Shown in pieces: positions 1-8,426 of a stretch of DNA of 33,879 nucleotides. The translations under genes and the position numbers were made by a program. This DNA is from an uncultured Thalassolituus sp. Lineage in GTDB: Bacteria; Pseudomonadota; Gammaproteobacteria; Pseudomonadales; Oceanobacteraceae. The stretch lies in contig CAJXUK010000033.1 of NCBI GenBank assembly GCA_913061435.1, forward strand, positions 1-33,879. The letters run 5' to 3'. The notes under the pieces were generated by a model, which saw only the letters and a program-made list of their open reading frames with translations, made no database searches and was not told where the DNA came from. Position 1 is the stretch's first letter. The number at the start of each line of letters is the position of its first letter.

Positions 1-819
1 CGGAGTAATACCCAAAGCCGCACGTTTGCTCGCTGGTTTGCATTATTTAAAGACCGTGCATGGTTTCATAAGTTAAGCCGTAACAGTCGTTATGTGTTGG
101 TGGTTTTTGTGCCGGGTATTTTAATTGGCGGCAGTTTTTTGCTGCTCGAAGATGTTTTATGGGGCTTGCTGTCTATCTTGCTAGAGGTTGCCTTGCTGTT
201 GTATGTACTTAGGCACGCTGATTTTGATCGCTACGTGGATGAATACCGCGAAAAAGTTGAATTGGGTGATGCAGAAGGGGCTTTTCGCTGTGCCGATCAA
301 TACATTGCCATTCCAGAGATTGAGCTATGCAATGAGCCTAATGAGCTGCATAACCAAGTGAGCAGGACTGTGTTGCACCGTTGGTTTGAGTTTTTCTTTT
401 TAATGGTATTTTGGTTTCTTATTTTTGGAGCCCCTGGGGTACTCATCGCTTGGTTTACTTTACAATACTCACAACTGGTTCATTGCGAAGAAAAAGCTTG
501 GCGACCTTTGCATTGGTTAGCTTGGATACCGGCACGTTTATTAGGGTTAACCTTTGCTTTGGTAGGCAATTTTGTCGGTGCTATAGCTGTTTGGAAAACG
601 ACTCTGTGGAATTGGCGTTTACCGGCGGATATCGTACTTAATCGAGTGGCGATTGCTGCCCTGTCGCAAGAGTTTGAGCCTAAGCAGCCCAGCGCCGAAG
701 ACAGTTCTCAAGATGCTTGCGATCAAATGGCTAGGCTGCAAATGTTGCATACCCGCAGTGTCATTGTATGGCTAGTGATTATCGCGTTAATCACTATTGT
801 AGGTGGCACGCTGTATTAA
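1..819 (+). CDS. ampE: AmpE-family inner-membrane protein (3' part, gene starts before window)
   Basis: The frame is open from the first base, so the gene begins upstream and about 272 residues are seen. A GTG at 94 could be mistaken for a start, but it lies inside the coding frame. The protein has several hydrophobic membrane segments: one near the visible N-terminus, a pair in the middle around FWFLIFGAPG, and one at the extreme C-terminus. It carries the AmpE signature region W(I/V)PxRLLxLxFALVGNF. AmpE is an integral membrane protein of the CbiB/CobD-like superfamily, linked to AmpD and beta-lactamase induction. Its biochemical activity is poorly defined. In relatives ampD lies immediately upstream, which would be just outside this window (inference). 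The stop codon sits in the loop of a hairpin (806-829). Confidence in the family is high because the C-terminal half matches E. coli and Pseudomonas AmpE as I remember them. Confidence 0.87.
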   Translation, partial: RSNTQSRTFARWFALFKDRAWFHKLSRNSRYVLVVFVPGILIGGSFLLLEDVLWGLLSILLEVALLLYVLRHADFDRYVDEYREKVELGDAEGAFRCADQYIAIPEIELCNEPNELHNQVSRTVLHRWFEFFFLMVFWFLIFGAPGVLIAWFTLQYSQLVHCEEKAWRPLHWLAWIPARLLGLTFALVGNFVGAIAVWKTTLWNWRLPADIVLNRVAIAALSQEFEPKQPSAEDSSQDACDQMARLQMLHTRSVIVWLVIIALITIVGGTLY

Positions 820-829
820 GGCAGCGTGC
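806..829 (+). terminator. Hairpin terminator at the ampE stop codon
   Basis: A perfect 8-bp stem, GCACGCTG (806-813) with CAGCGTGC (822-829), has an 8-base loop containing the ampE stop TAA (817-819). It is followed by TTGTGTT, only a weak U tract. It sits between convergent ampE and the PilZ gene, so it may serve both strands. Termination strength is uncertain. Confidence 0.5.
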
Positions 830-864
830 TTGTGTTACAGAATTCTATATATTCTATTAAGTAT

Positions 865-1200
865 TTAATGTTCTGTTAGGTAAAAGTTAATCATTCTTTG
901 TGCTTCGTCGCTACGCTCAATTAACTGGCAGCCATTGCCGTACATGCTGGGTGTGATGCGGTCGTTCCACATCACTTTAGCGATAACGGTACCGGTGCGG
1001 CGGCTATCAATATTGGGCGGAATGTCGATCATGTCGATTTCTATCACTGCGCCAATTTCTAATGGCATATAAGATGACATCATCATGCCCGAATCAGAGG
1101 CATCAACCATCAAGCCTATGTATTCTTTGGAGTCGTGCTGAAACAGGCTAACGGTACTGTCCAAGATTTTCCTTGGGTGCATGCGATTTTCTTTGTTCAT
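865..1200 (-). CDS. PilZ-domain protein, probable c-di-GMP binder
   Basis: This is a 111-residue single-domain protein. Both halves of the c-di-GMP-binding signature of PilZ domains are intact: RxxxR near the N-terminus (RMHPR, residues 6-10) and (D/N)xSxxG (DASDSG, about residues 33-38). The rest fits a six-stranded beta barrel with a short C-terminal helix. The length is normal for stand-alone PilZ proteins, which act as cytosolic c-di-GMP receptors for motility, polysaccharide or surface behaviour. The specific partner cannot be read from the sequence. The start is an ATG preceded by an AAAGGAAG ribosome site. It is transcribed toward ampE and divergently from cobU, with 119 bases between the two starts. 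The neighbours do not suggest a functional tie. Confidence 0.85.
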   Translation of the reverse strand: MNKENRMHPRKILDSTVSLFQHDSKEYIGLMVDASDSGMMMSSYMPLEIGAVIEIDMIDIPPNIDSRRTGTVIAKVMWNDRITPSMYGNGCQLIERSDEAQRMINFYLTEH

Positions 1201-1319
1201 AGCGGTATACTTCCTTTATTTGTTATTTTCTTATTATTTTTATTTATTTACTTTCTATGATTTTTTGTGGCGATGATTAAATTATAGCCGCTTTTTAACG
1301 AAATAGAATACGAGCCATT

Positions 1320-1877
1320 ATGAGTAGCGATCACAATCAAGCAGTGCAATTAATTTTAGGCGGTGCGCGTTCTGGTAAGAGTCGTATGGCCGAGCAAGTG
1401 GCTAAAGACTCGAACAAAAGCGTGGTTTACATTGCCACGGCCACAATCTATGACCAAGAGATGCAACAGCGGGTTGACCGCCATATAAACGATCGCCCCC
1501 AGCATTGGTTAACCGTTGAAGAACCTTTGCAACTGGCTCATGCCATTAGCCAGCATTCACAACCAAACACTTGCATTGTGGTTGACTGTCTTACCTTATG
1601 GCTCACCAATATTTTAATGAGCGAGATGGATGAATCCGCTGCCATGAATTCGCCAGCAATGACCCTTGCCGATCATAAGCGTTTATTGTTGGCTGCGTTG
1701 GCCTCCGCTAAAGGCCAAGTAATTTTGGTGAGTAATGAAGTTGGGCAGGGCATAGTGCCATTGGGTGAGTTGAGTCGCCGTTTTGTCGATGAGGCGGGTT
1801 GGCTGCATCAAGAAATTGCTCAAGTTGCACAGCAAGTCACCATGGTGATTGCTGGTTTACCTATGCGCTTAAAATAA
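1320..1877 (+). CDS. cobU: CobU: adenosylcobinamide kinase / adenosylcobinamide-phosphate guanylyltransferase
   Basis: This bifunctional enzyme phosphorylates adenosylcobinamide and transfers GMP to give adenosylcobinamide-GDP, activating the corrinoid for nucleotide-loop assembly. The 185-residue length matches the family (about 180). The P-loop GGARSGKS is at residues 14-21. The RHxxxRPxxW segment at 53-62 holds His54, which corresponds to the guanylylated histidine of Salmonella CobU. VVDCLTLWLTN and VSNEVGQGIVP are further family blocks. It is the first gene of cobU-cobT-cobC-cobS, with 18 bases to cobT when cobT starts at 1896. Upstream (1201-1319) is a 119-base AT-rich gap with the PilZ gene. 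That is too short for a cobalamin riboswitch and none is seen, so this operon is not under the B12 control found upstream of btuB. Confidence 0.95.
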   Translation: MSSDHNQAVQLILGGARSGKSRMAEQVAKDSNKSVVYIATATIYDQEMQQRVDRHINDRPQHWLTVEEPLQLAHAISQHSQPNTCIVVDCLTLWLTNILMSEMDESAAMNSPAMTLADHKRLLLAALASAKGQVILVSNEVGQGIVPLGELSRRFVDEAGWLHQEIAQVAQQVTMVIAGLPMRLK

Positions 1878-1895
1878 CAGATAAGAGATATGATT

Positions 1896-2978
1896 ATGAC
1901 ACATACCCATGCACCGGCATCGGCTTCAATTTGGTGGCAAGCCGATTGTTTGGCGATTAACGAAAAAGTAAAAGCCGAAGCGCAAGAACGTCAGCAGGTG
2001 TTAACCAAACCCCCAGGCTCTTTGGGTCGCCTAGAAGACGTTGCTATTACGTTGGCCAGTTTATACTGCGATGAAAGGCCGCATATTAAAAAGCCATTAA
2101 TTACCATTTTTGCCGGTGATCACGGGGTTGTAGCTCAGGGTGTATCGGCTTTTCCGCAAGCGGTAACGGTAGAAATGATTCGGAATTTTGTTAACGGTGG
2201 TGCCGCGATATCGGTATTAGCCCGAATCAATCAAGCGCAACTGTCGGTGGTGAATTGCGGCACCGCATTTGATATCGATTTTGGTGATGATTACGACGCC
2301 CTTATTAGCAAACCCGTTGCCGGCGGAACCGCAGATTTGAGCTTACAAAGTGCAATGTCTAGCGAGCAATTAGCACAAGCATTAAGCATTGGCCGCGGAG
2401 TGATCGAACAAGCTAAAAAAGACGGAGTTGATCTCTTTATTGCCGGTGAAATGGGCATTGGTAATACGACTTCGGCAGCGGCATTAGGCTGTGCTTATTT
2501 GTCACAAACTCCGGCGATTATGACTGGCCGAGGAACGGGTATTGATGACGCCGCATTGAATAATAAAATCAAAGTGATAGAGCAAGCGCTGGCGCGTATT
2601 GATACAAGTGCGCTAACTGCTGACCAAGTGCTGCAAGAATTGGGTGGCTTTGAAATTGCCGCCATGGCAGGGGCTTATGTGCGTTGCGCGCAATTAGGTA
2701 TTCCGGCACTTGTCGATGGTTTTATTACCACGGCTGCGGCACTGGCTGCCTGTAAAATGAACCCCGATGTACTTGATTGGTTGATCTTTAGTCATCAGTC
2801 TCAAGAGCAAGGCCACCAACATATGCTGAAAACGCTGGCGGCAAAACCCTTGTTGAATTTAGATTTACGCTTAGGAGAGGGCAGTGGTGCGGCAACCGCT
2901 TTGCCGTTATTGCGCCAAGCGTGTGCGCTGCACAACGAAATGGCGACTTTTGCAGAAGCTGCCATTAGCGAAAGTTGA
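1896..2978 (+). CDS. cobT: CobT: nicotinate-nucleotide--dimethylbenzimidazole phosphoribosyltransferase
   Basis: CobT makes alpha-ribazole phosphate, the lower-ligand nucleotide of cobalamin, from dimethylbenzimidazole and nicotinate mononucleotide in the cytosol. The 360-residue length is standard. Diagnostic blocks are LTKPPGSLGRLE near the N-terminus, FAGDHGVVAQGVSAFP, GEMGIGNTTSAAAL and, near the C-terminus, LGEGSGAA. The last carries the catalytic glutamate (about residue 328). ATG codons occur at 1890 and 1896. I chose 1896 because AAGAG at 1883-1887 is 8 bases from it and only 2 from 1890. The cobC ATG begins 21 bases after the stop. No bluB or bza gene for making dimethylbenzimidazole is in the window, so the base must come from elsewhere in the genome or the medium. 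Confidence 0.96.
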   Translation: MTHTHAPASASIWWQADCLAINEKVKAEAQERQQVLTKPPGSLGRLEDVAITLASLYCDERPHIKKPLITIFAGDHGVVAQGVSAFPQAVTVEMIRNFVNGGAAISVLARINQAQLSVVNCGTAFDIDFGDDYDALISKPVAGGTADLSLQSAMSSEQLAQALSIGRGVIEQAKKDGVDLFIAGEMGIGNTTSAAALGCAYLSQTPAIMTGRGTGIDDAALNNKIKVIEQALARIDTSALTADQVLQELGGFEIAAMAGAYVRCAQLGIPALVDGFITTAAALAACKMNPDVLDWLIFSHQSQEQGHQHMLKTLAAKPLLNLDLRLGEGSGAATALPLLRQACALHNEMATFAEAAISES

Positions 2979-2999
2979 TTGGATAATAAGGATATTAAC

Positions 3000-3758
3000 A
3001 TGCACATGCCACCGACTTTTATTGATGTTATGCGACACGGTGAGCCCGAAGGTGCTTGCCCACAAGGGGGCACTATTTTACGCGGCAGTATAGATCATGC
3101 TCTTACCCAAAAAGGCTGGCGACAAGCTCAGCAACGCATTGCAGACTCTTCTGCTGACTGGGATGTGGTGGTGTCTTCGCCGTTAATTCGTTGCGCCGAT
3201 TTTGCCGCTCAGCTTGTTGCTGATTATGACAAAAGTGCCGTCACTAAAACCCAGTTATCAAAGCAGCAGGCGGTGCATAAAAAAACACCGTTGTTGTTTA
3301 TTCGTGATGCTTGGCGCGAGATACATTATGGCGATTGGGAAGGTAAAAGTACCCAAGCTATTTGGCAAGAAACCCCCGAACTAATGGAAAAAATGTGGCA
3401 AGCACCGCTTGAATTTTGTGCGCCTAATGGCGAGTCGGTTGTGGATTTTGGCCAGCGTATAGCGCACGCTTGGGATGAATTGTTGGCTGATTTTCAAGGT
3501 AAGCGCGTATTGTTGATATGTCATGGCGGGGTAATGCGTTTGTTGTTGCAGCAGCTGTTGTTATTATCGCCGCAAGGCATGAATCGTTTTGCCATTCCTT
3601 ATGCGGCTATGTCTCGTTACCGAATAGATCATAGCCCAGTGAGTGATGCGGCCAATAAAGCAAAGCTGCAGCACTGGCCAAGTTTGATTGCTCATAGCGG
3701 TGACGAATACAGCGGTGAAGACTGTAGCGGTGAAGACAGTAGCGGAAAGGCGTTATAA
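3000..3758 (+). CDS. cobC: CobC: alpha-ribazole phosphatase-type histidine phosphatase
   Basis: The protein belongs to the histidine phosphatase (phosphoglycerate mutase-like) superfamily. The phosphoacceptor motif RHG is at residues 12-14, and a second conserved His lies in CHGGVMRLL. The Arg/Glu block RDAWREIHYGDWEGK is typical of CobC. It would remove phosphate from alpha-ribazole-5'-phosphate or adenosylcobalamin-phosphate in the last steps of nucleotide-loop assembly. Its place between cobT and cobS supports this over other phosphatases. The frame is open from a TTG at 2979, but the ATG at 3000 has a well-placed AAGGA (2987-2991), so I use 3000 (252 residues). The protein is somewhat long for CobC (about 200). 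An insert follows CADFAAQLVADYD, and an acidic Ser-Gly-Glu-Asp repeat tail ends the protein (DNA repeat 3696-3749). Confidence 0.88.
   Translation: MHMPPTFIDVMRHGEPEGACPQGGTILRGSIDHALTQKGWRQAQQRIADSSADWDVVVSSPLIRCADFAAQLVADYDKSAVTKTQLSKQQAVHKKTPLLFIRDAWREIHYGDWEGKSTQAIWQETPELMEKMWQAPLEFCAPNGESVVDFGQRIAHAWDELLADFQGKRVLLICHGGVMRLLLQQLLLLSPQGMNRFAIPYAAMSRYRIDHSPVSDAANKAKLQHWPSLIAHSGDEYSGEDCSGEDSSGKAL
3696..3749 (+). repeat. 15-bp tandem repeat encoding the acidic tail of CobC
   Basis: Three units of 15 bases (3696-3710, 3711-3725, 3726-3740), each beginning AGCGGTGA, are followed by a partial unit (3741-3749). They encode SGDEY, SGEDC, SGEDS and SGK. Units two and three differ at only two bases, suggesting recent slippage or duplication. 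Confidence 0.85.
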
Positions 3759-3762
3759 ACCC

Positions 3763-4590
3763 ATGAAATCGATTCAAATTATTTGGTTTTCATTTTGGTA
3801 CGCCATCGCTTTTTTAACCCGCATCCCTGCGGTTAATTTAACCAAGGCATTAAAAAACAATAACGCTGCCATTAGCCAAAATTCGTTGTATTTTTATCCG
3901 CTGGTGGGTGTTGTTATCGGCGTGATGGTGTTTTTTGTTTATGGCGTTTGTTCTTGGCAAGTGGGGCAATCTTCTACGCTGGGTTTGAGCAATCAAGTAG
4001 GTAGTTTTGACAGTGCTAGCGTATTAATTGCGGCATTAATGTTGGCCGCTTGGTCATTGATAACCGGTGGTTTACACCTTGACGGTTTGGCCGATGCCGC
4101 CGATGCATGGGTGGGCGGTTATGGTGATAAGCAGCGCACTTTAGATATTATGAAAGACCCAACAGTCGGCCCTATGGGGGTGATGTTGGTCGTATTGGTT
4201 TTACTCATTAAGTTTGCCGCCTTGGTCGTGCTGGTCGATAAGTTGAACGATTTCCTGATATTAGGGGCGTTAATTGCAATTCCTATGCTGGCGCGCTTTA
4301 GCATTTTACCGTTATTTTATTTTACCCCCTATGTGCGAGATAAAGGCTTGGGCAGCGATTTAAAGCGCTCAATTTCCCCTGTTATTTTAATGATGATAAC
4401 CGCGATTTGTTCGATCTTTGCGGTGATATTATTGCAGCAAAAAGCGCTGTTGGTGTTGATCTTGTTTGTTGCTGTATTGCTTTGGGCGCGCAACATAATG
4501 ACCCAGCGCATTGGCGGCACAACCGGCGATACCGCCGGTGCATTAATCGAAGTGCAAGAGGCGTTATTGCTAGCCGCTTTGGTGTTATGA
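3763..4590 (+). CDS. cobS: CobS: adenosylcobinamide-GDP ribazoletransferase (cobalamin synthase)
   Basis: This integral membrane enzyme joins adenosylcobinamide-GDP with alpha-ribazole (or its phosphate) to give adenosylcobalamin (phosphate). The 275 residues contain several hydrophobic segments. The polar signature [15 protein letters not shown] (102-116), then [19 protein letters not shown], and [12 protein letters not shown] near the C-terminus are diagnostic. The ATG at 3763 is chosen because the family N-terminus (AFLTRIPA) follows it directly. The frame is open back to 3688, but that part overlaps cobC. The start lies 4 bases after the cobC stop, so the two are tightly coupled. The 3' end overlaps the cobQ 3' end on the other strand by 6 bases (4585-4590). 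Confidence 0.96.
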   Translation: MKSIQIIWFSFWYAIAFLTRIPAVNLTKALKNNNAAISQNSLYFYPLVGVVIGVMVFFVYGVCSWQVGQSSTLGLSNQVGSFDSASVLIAALMLAAWSLITGGLHLDGLADAADAWVGGYGDKQRTLDIMKDPTVGPMGVMLVVLVLLIKFAALVVLVDKLNDFLILGALIAIPMLARFSILPLFYFTPYVRDKGLGSDLKRSISPVILMMITAICSIFAVILLQQKALLVLILFVAVLLWARNIMTQRIGGTTGDTAGALIEVQEALLLAALVL

Positions 4591-6123
4591 GGCGTTAAAC
4601 CTTGCCAAGGCGTGGGACAGTTTTTGCCAGTCAAAGTATTCTTCAACTGACGCTGCCAAAGCCTCTAAGCTTTGTTCGCGTAATACTCGATAATCAACGC
4701 GGTCAAACTCGCTATTGCCTGCCCATTGTAAAATGGCTTGTAGTGCTTCTGGTGTGTCCATTAAACCATGCCAGTAACTGGCCATGATTTGTTGGTCGTT
4801 CGATAGCAAGCCACATAGGTGCTGGGCGTCGTTATCAATAATCGAATGATGGTTGGTGTTACTGGTTGCCGTTGAATTTACAGTAGATAGCCCCGCATGA
4901 ATTTCATAACCTTGGATATCACAAGGGGATTGGCCGGGTAAATTAAGTGTGCCAGTGACATTTTTTAGGGTTTTGTTGGGTAATAATTCAGTTTCAATAT
5001 CCAGCCAACCAAAACCTTCACTATGGCCCGCAAGGCCTTCTATGCCTATGGGGTCATTGATGGTTTTACCCAGCATTTGCAGGCCCCCACAAATGCCTAA
5101 AATCTTACCGCCATAACGCAGATGTTTTTGTAAATAGGGCAACCAACCCTGCTGTTTAAGCCAATCCAAGTCAGCGCGGGTATTTTTAGAGCCAGACAAA
5201 ATAACTAAATCGGCTGCGTGGGCGATCGCGGTATGGGTCACCGAAGGACCTACTAATTGCAAGTCAACCTGCGGATGAGCCGCTAGTGGATCCAGATCGG
5301 TATGATTACTAATACGAGGGTAGACAGGTACGACAACTTTTAAAGGAGGCTGAGTTGGGGTTGCCGCTGTTGTGTCTTTTTTAGTCGACGCCGATAAACT
5401 TACCGAATCTTCACTGTCTAAATGCAAGCCCATTAAATAAGGCAGCACGGCTAATACAGGCTTGCCGGTTTTTTGTTCTAGCCAGTTTATACCCGATTGC
5501 AACAAGCTGATGTCGCCACGAAAGCGATTGATAACAAAGCCGATAACACGGTTTTGTTCTGATTCAGACAAACAATTAAGCGTGCCTACAATATGAGCAA
5601 AGACTCCACCACGATCAATGTCAGCAATGATGATCACCGGGCAATCAACCGCCTCAGCAAATCCCATGTTGGCAATATCACGATCACGCAAATTAATCTC
5701 TGCAGGGCTGCCAGCGCCTTCAACCACAACCCAGTCGTATTGCTGTGTTAGGCGAGTGTGGGCATTTAGTACCGCTGCCATCGCTTCGGGTTTATAGTTG
5801 TGATACTCACGGGCTTGCATATTAATAACAGGCTTACCATTAATAATTACTTGGCAGCCCATATCGGATGTGGGTTTTAGTAACACTGGATTAAAATCGG
5901 TGTGGGGTTGCAAACGACAAGCTTGAGCTTGTAGAGCTTGAGCGCGGCCAATTTCTCCACCGTCGGCAGTAACGGCACTGTTTAATGCCATATTTTGAGG
6001 TTTAAACGGCGCGACCGAAATGCCTTTATTTGATAAGGCTCTGCCCAGTGCAGATACCAAGGTGCTTTTGCCAGCATCAGATGTAGTGCCTTGTACCATG
6101 AGCGTCAGTTTTTTCGGAAGCAT
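4585..6123 (-). CDS. cobQ: CobQ/CbiP: cobyric acid synthase (glutamine-hydrolysing)
   Basis: This enzyme amidates the b, d, e and g side chains of adenosylcobyrinic acid a,c-diamide using glutamine and ATP, giving adenosylcobyric acid. The 512-residue length matches the family. The N-terminal dethiobiotin-synthetase-like ATP domain opens with [26 protein letters not shown] and [19 protein letters not shown] follow. The C-terminal class I-type amidotransferase domain has the nucleophile Cys in [10 protein letters not shown] and the His in SYWHGLMD. The start at 6123 is chosen because the family N-terminus begins there; the open frame back to 6201 has no family similarity. It is encoded opposite to the other cob genes: convergent with cobS (6-base overlap) and divergent from cbiB, with 110 bases between starts. 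No corrin-ring gene in the window supplies its substrate. Confidence 0.97.
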   Translation of the reverse strand: MLPKKLTLMVQGTTSDAGKSTLVSALGRALSNKGISVAPFKPQNMALNSAVTADGGEIGRAQALQAQACRLQPHTDFNPVLLKPTSDMGCQVIINGKPVINMQAREYHNYKPEAMAAVLNAHTRLTQQYDWVVVEGAGSPAEINLRDRDIANMGFAEAVDCPVIIIADIDRGGVFAHIVGTLNCLSESEQNRVIGFVINRFRGDISLLQSGINWLEQKTGKPVLAVLPYLMGLHLDSEDSVSLSASTKKDTTAATPTQPPLKVVVPVYPRISNHTDLDPLAAHPQVDLQLVGPSVTHTAIAHAADLVILSGSKNTRADLDWLKQQGWLPYLQKHLRYGGKILGICGGLQMLGKTINDPIGIEGLAGHSEGFGWLDIETELLPNKTLKNVTGTLNLPGQSPCDIQGYEIHAGLSTVNSTATSNTNHHSIIDNDAQHLCGLLSNDQQIMASYWHGLMDTPEALQAILQWAGNSEFDRVDYRVLREQSLEALAASVEEYFDWQKLSHALARFNAS

Positions 6124-6233
6124 AATAACGGTAAGCCTGTTAAAATTAAGACGTAAAACAATTGTGCCGAGTATATTACATAGCTCTACTAAGCGATGCA
6201 TTGCACGTTGATATTTCTAAGGAGTTATCCGTT

Positions 6234-7178
6234 TTGTTGCTGAGTTTTTTTACCTTGTTGTTGGCCTTAGCTTTAGATTATCGTTTTGCTGAACCCCGTC
6301 GTTTTCACCCGCTGGTAGGTTTTGGCCGATATGCTGATCTAATCCAGCAAGCCCTTAACCGTTCAAGTAAAAAACGTGACCAATTTATAAGTGGCATTGT
6401 GGCCGTTTTGTTGGCTGTTACGCCCTTTGTTGGTTTCATCATTATTGTGCAACACTCAATGCCTGTGATTGTGAACCTTGTTATTGATGCAGTGCTGTTG
6501 TATTTGTGTATTGGCTGGGCCAGCCTGCAGCAACATGCTCGTGCTATTTCTGCAGAATTGCAGGTTAATCAGCTTGACCCAGCCCGAGAGCAATTAGGGC
6601 GTATCGTAAGTCGTGACACGCAGCAACTCGATAGCACCCAGATTTCTCAAGCCAGTGTTGAGAGCGTGTTAGAAAACAGCTCTGACGCCTTATTTGCCAC
6701 TATTTTTTGGTTCATGATTGCTGGTGCAGAAGGCGCTGTTTTGCATCGTTTAGTAAACACCCTAGACGCCATGTGGGGTTACAAAACCCACCAATATTTA
6801 TTCTTTGGTCGTTTTGCGGCACGTTTAGATGATGTGCTTAACTATTTTCCTGCACGTTTAACCGCCTACGGTTTTGTATTTTGTGCCAGCAGTGTCGAGC
6901 AAGGTAAAAAAGCACTGTCTTGCTGGAAATCCCAAGCCAAACAATGTGCTAGCCCAAATGGTGGCCCAGTAATGACCGCCGGAGCCGGTGCTTTAAATGT
7001 ACAGTTAAGCGAAGGAGCCTGGTACAAAACCGATAACGGTACTGAATGGCAAGCTAAGCCAGAAATGGGCTGTGGTGAACCGGCTCAGATGCAAACCATC
7101 ATTGATTCGTTAGCGTTAGTGCAAAAAACATTGCTATTTTGGCTGCTTAGCCTTGGAGGGCTTGTTTTTGTTTTCTAG
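6234..7178 (+). CDS. cbiB: CbiB (CobD-type): adenosylcobinamide-phosphate synthase
   Basis: This membrane protein attaches (R)-1-amino-2-propanol phosphate, made by the next gene's product, to the f side chain of adenosylcobyric acid. Family blocks are DYRFAEPRRFHPLVGFG at the N-terminus, GRIVSRDTQQLD, SVLENSSDALFATIFWF and KTHQYLFFGRFAARLDDVLNYFPARL. Hydrophobic segments fit an inner-membrane location. No ATG is available. I chose TTG at 6234 because AAGGAG (6219-6224) lies 9 bases upstream, giving 314 residues, normal for the family. A TTG at 6201 is less well placed. The 3' end overlaps cobD by 11 bases, so the two are probably translationally coupled. AmpE at the window start belongs to the same broad superfamily, but this copy has the full CbiB signature. 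Confidence 0.93.
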   Translation: MLLSFFTLLLALALDYRFAEPRRFHPLVGFGRYADLIQQALNRSSKKRDQFISGIVAVLLAVTPFVGFIIIVQHSMPVIVNLVIDAVLLYLCIGWASLQQHARAISAELQVNQLDPAREQLGRIVSRDTQQLDSTQISQASVESVLENSSDALFATIFWFMIAGAEGAVLHRLVNTLDAMWGYKTHQYLFFGRFAARLDDVLNYFPARLTAYGFVFCASSVEQGKKALSCWKSQAKQCASPNGGPVMTAGAGALNVQLSEGAWYKTDNGTEWQAKPEMGCGEPAQMQTIIDSLALVQKTLLFWLLSLGGLVFVF

Positions 7179-8343
7179 CTCCTATGAAAAGAATGGCCAA
7201 CGTTCAGATAGCTTTTTACCCAATCATGGTGGAGCTTTAGCAGCGGCGGCTGAACATTTCGATATACCTTTAAGTGATTGGCTAGACATCAGTACTGGCA
7301 TTAATCCTCAAGGTTGGCCCGTGCCTGCTATCCCGCCAGAAGTCTGGCAGCGCCTGCCTGAACGAGAATTAAATACTGCTAACACATCGGCAAACATCCG
7401 TTTAGAAACGATTGCTTTACAATACTATTTGCAAAACATCACCAATGCCAACCAACTCACCTCCGAAAATGTATTGTCTTGTGCCGGTTCTCAACAAGCC
7501 ATTCGTTTGCTGCCTCACCTTTATCAAAAGCAATTAAGCGAAACTCCCGCGCGTCATAAGCCGGGAGTGACGGCTCACAGTGCCGCTAAGGTGTGGGTCA
7601 CGGCAGGCAGCTTTAACGAACACGCTAAAGCTTGGGAGCAGCAAGGTCATCGTGTATGTCAGGTAGCGTGTGATCGCATCGCCCAGCTGTTAGTGCAGCA
7701 ACCCGTAGATGTACTGATTTTAGTTAACCCCGATAACCCCAGTGGCCATAATTGGAATGCTGAGCAGTTAATTAAATGGTGGTCTATTTTGCAACGTCGA
7801 GGTGGCTGGCTTATTGTTGATGAAGCCTTTATGGACACAACTGCAGGACAAAGCTTAGTGCCTTTTGTGGAGCGTGAAGGCTTATTTGTATTGCGTTCGG
7901 TGGGTAAGTTTTTTGGCTTAGCCGGTATTCGCTTAGGGTTTATGTTTGCTGCTAAGCAATCGATTAAACGTGCCGACAAAATGCTTGGACCATGGGCACT
8001 GAGTCACCCTGCACAATATATTGGCAAACTGGCGTTGCAAGATAGCGAGTGGATCAAGCAGCAACAGCAGCAGCTTGTAGAAAGCAGTGAAAGGTTACAG
8101 TTACTGTTAAAAAAATACCTACCTTTTGCGGTTCATGGAACGCGGTTATTTAGCACTGTGTATTTTGATAGCGCCGAAAGACTTTTTAATCGCTTAGCAA
8201 AACAAGGCGTGTTAACACGCTACTTACCCGCAACGAACAAATCACAAGCCGCGTTACGCTTTGGCTTGCCAGCCAACAAAGAAGACAACTGGCAGCAGCT
8301 AGAAAGAGCGTTAGCCCAGGCCGTAGAAAAGCCCAATTTGTAA
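7168..8343 (+). CDS. cobD: CobD (CobC-type): L-threonine-O-3-phosphate decarboxylase
   Basis: This fold type I PLP enzyme decarboxylates threonine phosphate to aminopropanol phosphate for CbiB. Visible landmarks are HGG near the N-terminus, DISTGINP (residues 40-47), NPDNPSG (187-193), the PLP-ring aspartate in VDEAF (D218) and the Schiff-base lysine in SVGKFFGLAGIRLG (K247). It has 391 residues, slightly longer than the Salmonella enzyme (364). No ATG start is in frame. TTG codons occur at 7153, 7162 and 7168. The GGAGGG at 7155-7160 is best spaced (7 bases) for 7168, which overlaps the cbiB stop. Histidinol-phosphate aminotransferase is a close paralogue, but the cob context and the N-terminal HGGAL block favour CobD. 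Confidence 0.92.
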   Translation: MFSSSYEKNGQRSDSFLPNHGGALAAAAEHFDIPLSDWLDISTGINPQGWPVPAIPPEVWQRLPERELNTANTSANIRLETIALQYYLQNITNANQLTSENVLSCAGSQQAIRLLPHLYQKQLSETPARHKPGVTAHSAAKVWVTAGSFNEHAKAWEQQGHRVCQVACDRIAQLLVQQPVDVLILVNPDNPSGHNWNAEQLIKWWSILQRRGGWLIVDEAFMDTTAGQSLVPFVEREGLFVLRSVGKFFGLAGIRLGFMFAAKQSIKRADKMLGPWALSHPAQYIGKLALQDSEWIKQQQQQLVESSERLQLLLKKYLPFAVHGTRLFSTVYFDSAERLFNRLAKQGVLTRYLPATNKSQAALRFGLPANKEDNWQQLERALAQAVEKPNL

Positions 8344-8378
8344 TTTAAATCTTTAACGTAGACATAAACAGTAAATAT

Positions 8379-8426
8379 TAATAGTGTGCAGTAATGGTGA
8401 GAAATAGTAGTGAGCAGTAATAGTGA
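8379..8426 (+). repeat. Imperfect direct repeat before btuF
   Basis: Two related units of about 23-25 bases lie in the 79-base cobD-btuF gap: one from about 8380 (AATAGTGTGCAGTAATGGTG) and one from about 8403 (AATAGTAGTGAGCAGTAATA). They share the core GCAGTAATRGTGA. The second unit runs into the GTG start of btuF. It is probably a small local duplication; no riboswitch or terminator is seen in the gap. Confidence 0.5.

Noticed and set aside
8344-8422. Possible cobalamin riboswitch before btuF
   Set aside because: 79 bases is too short and none of the conserved blocks is there.
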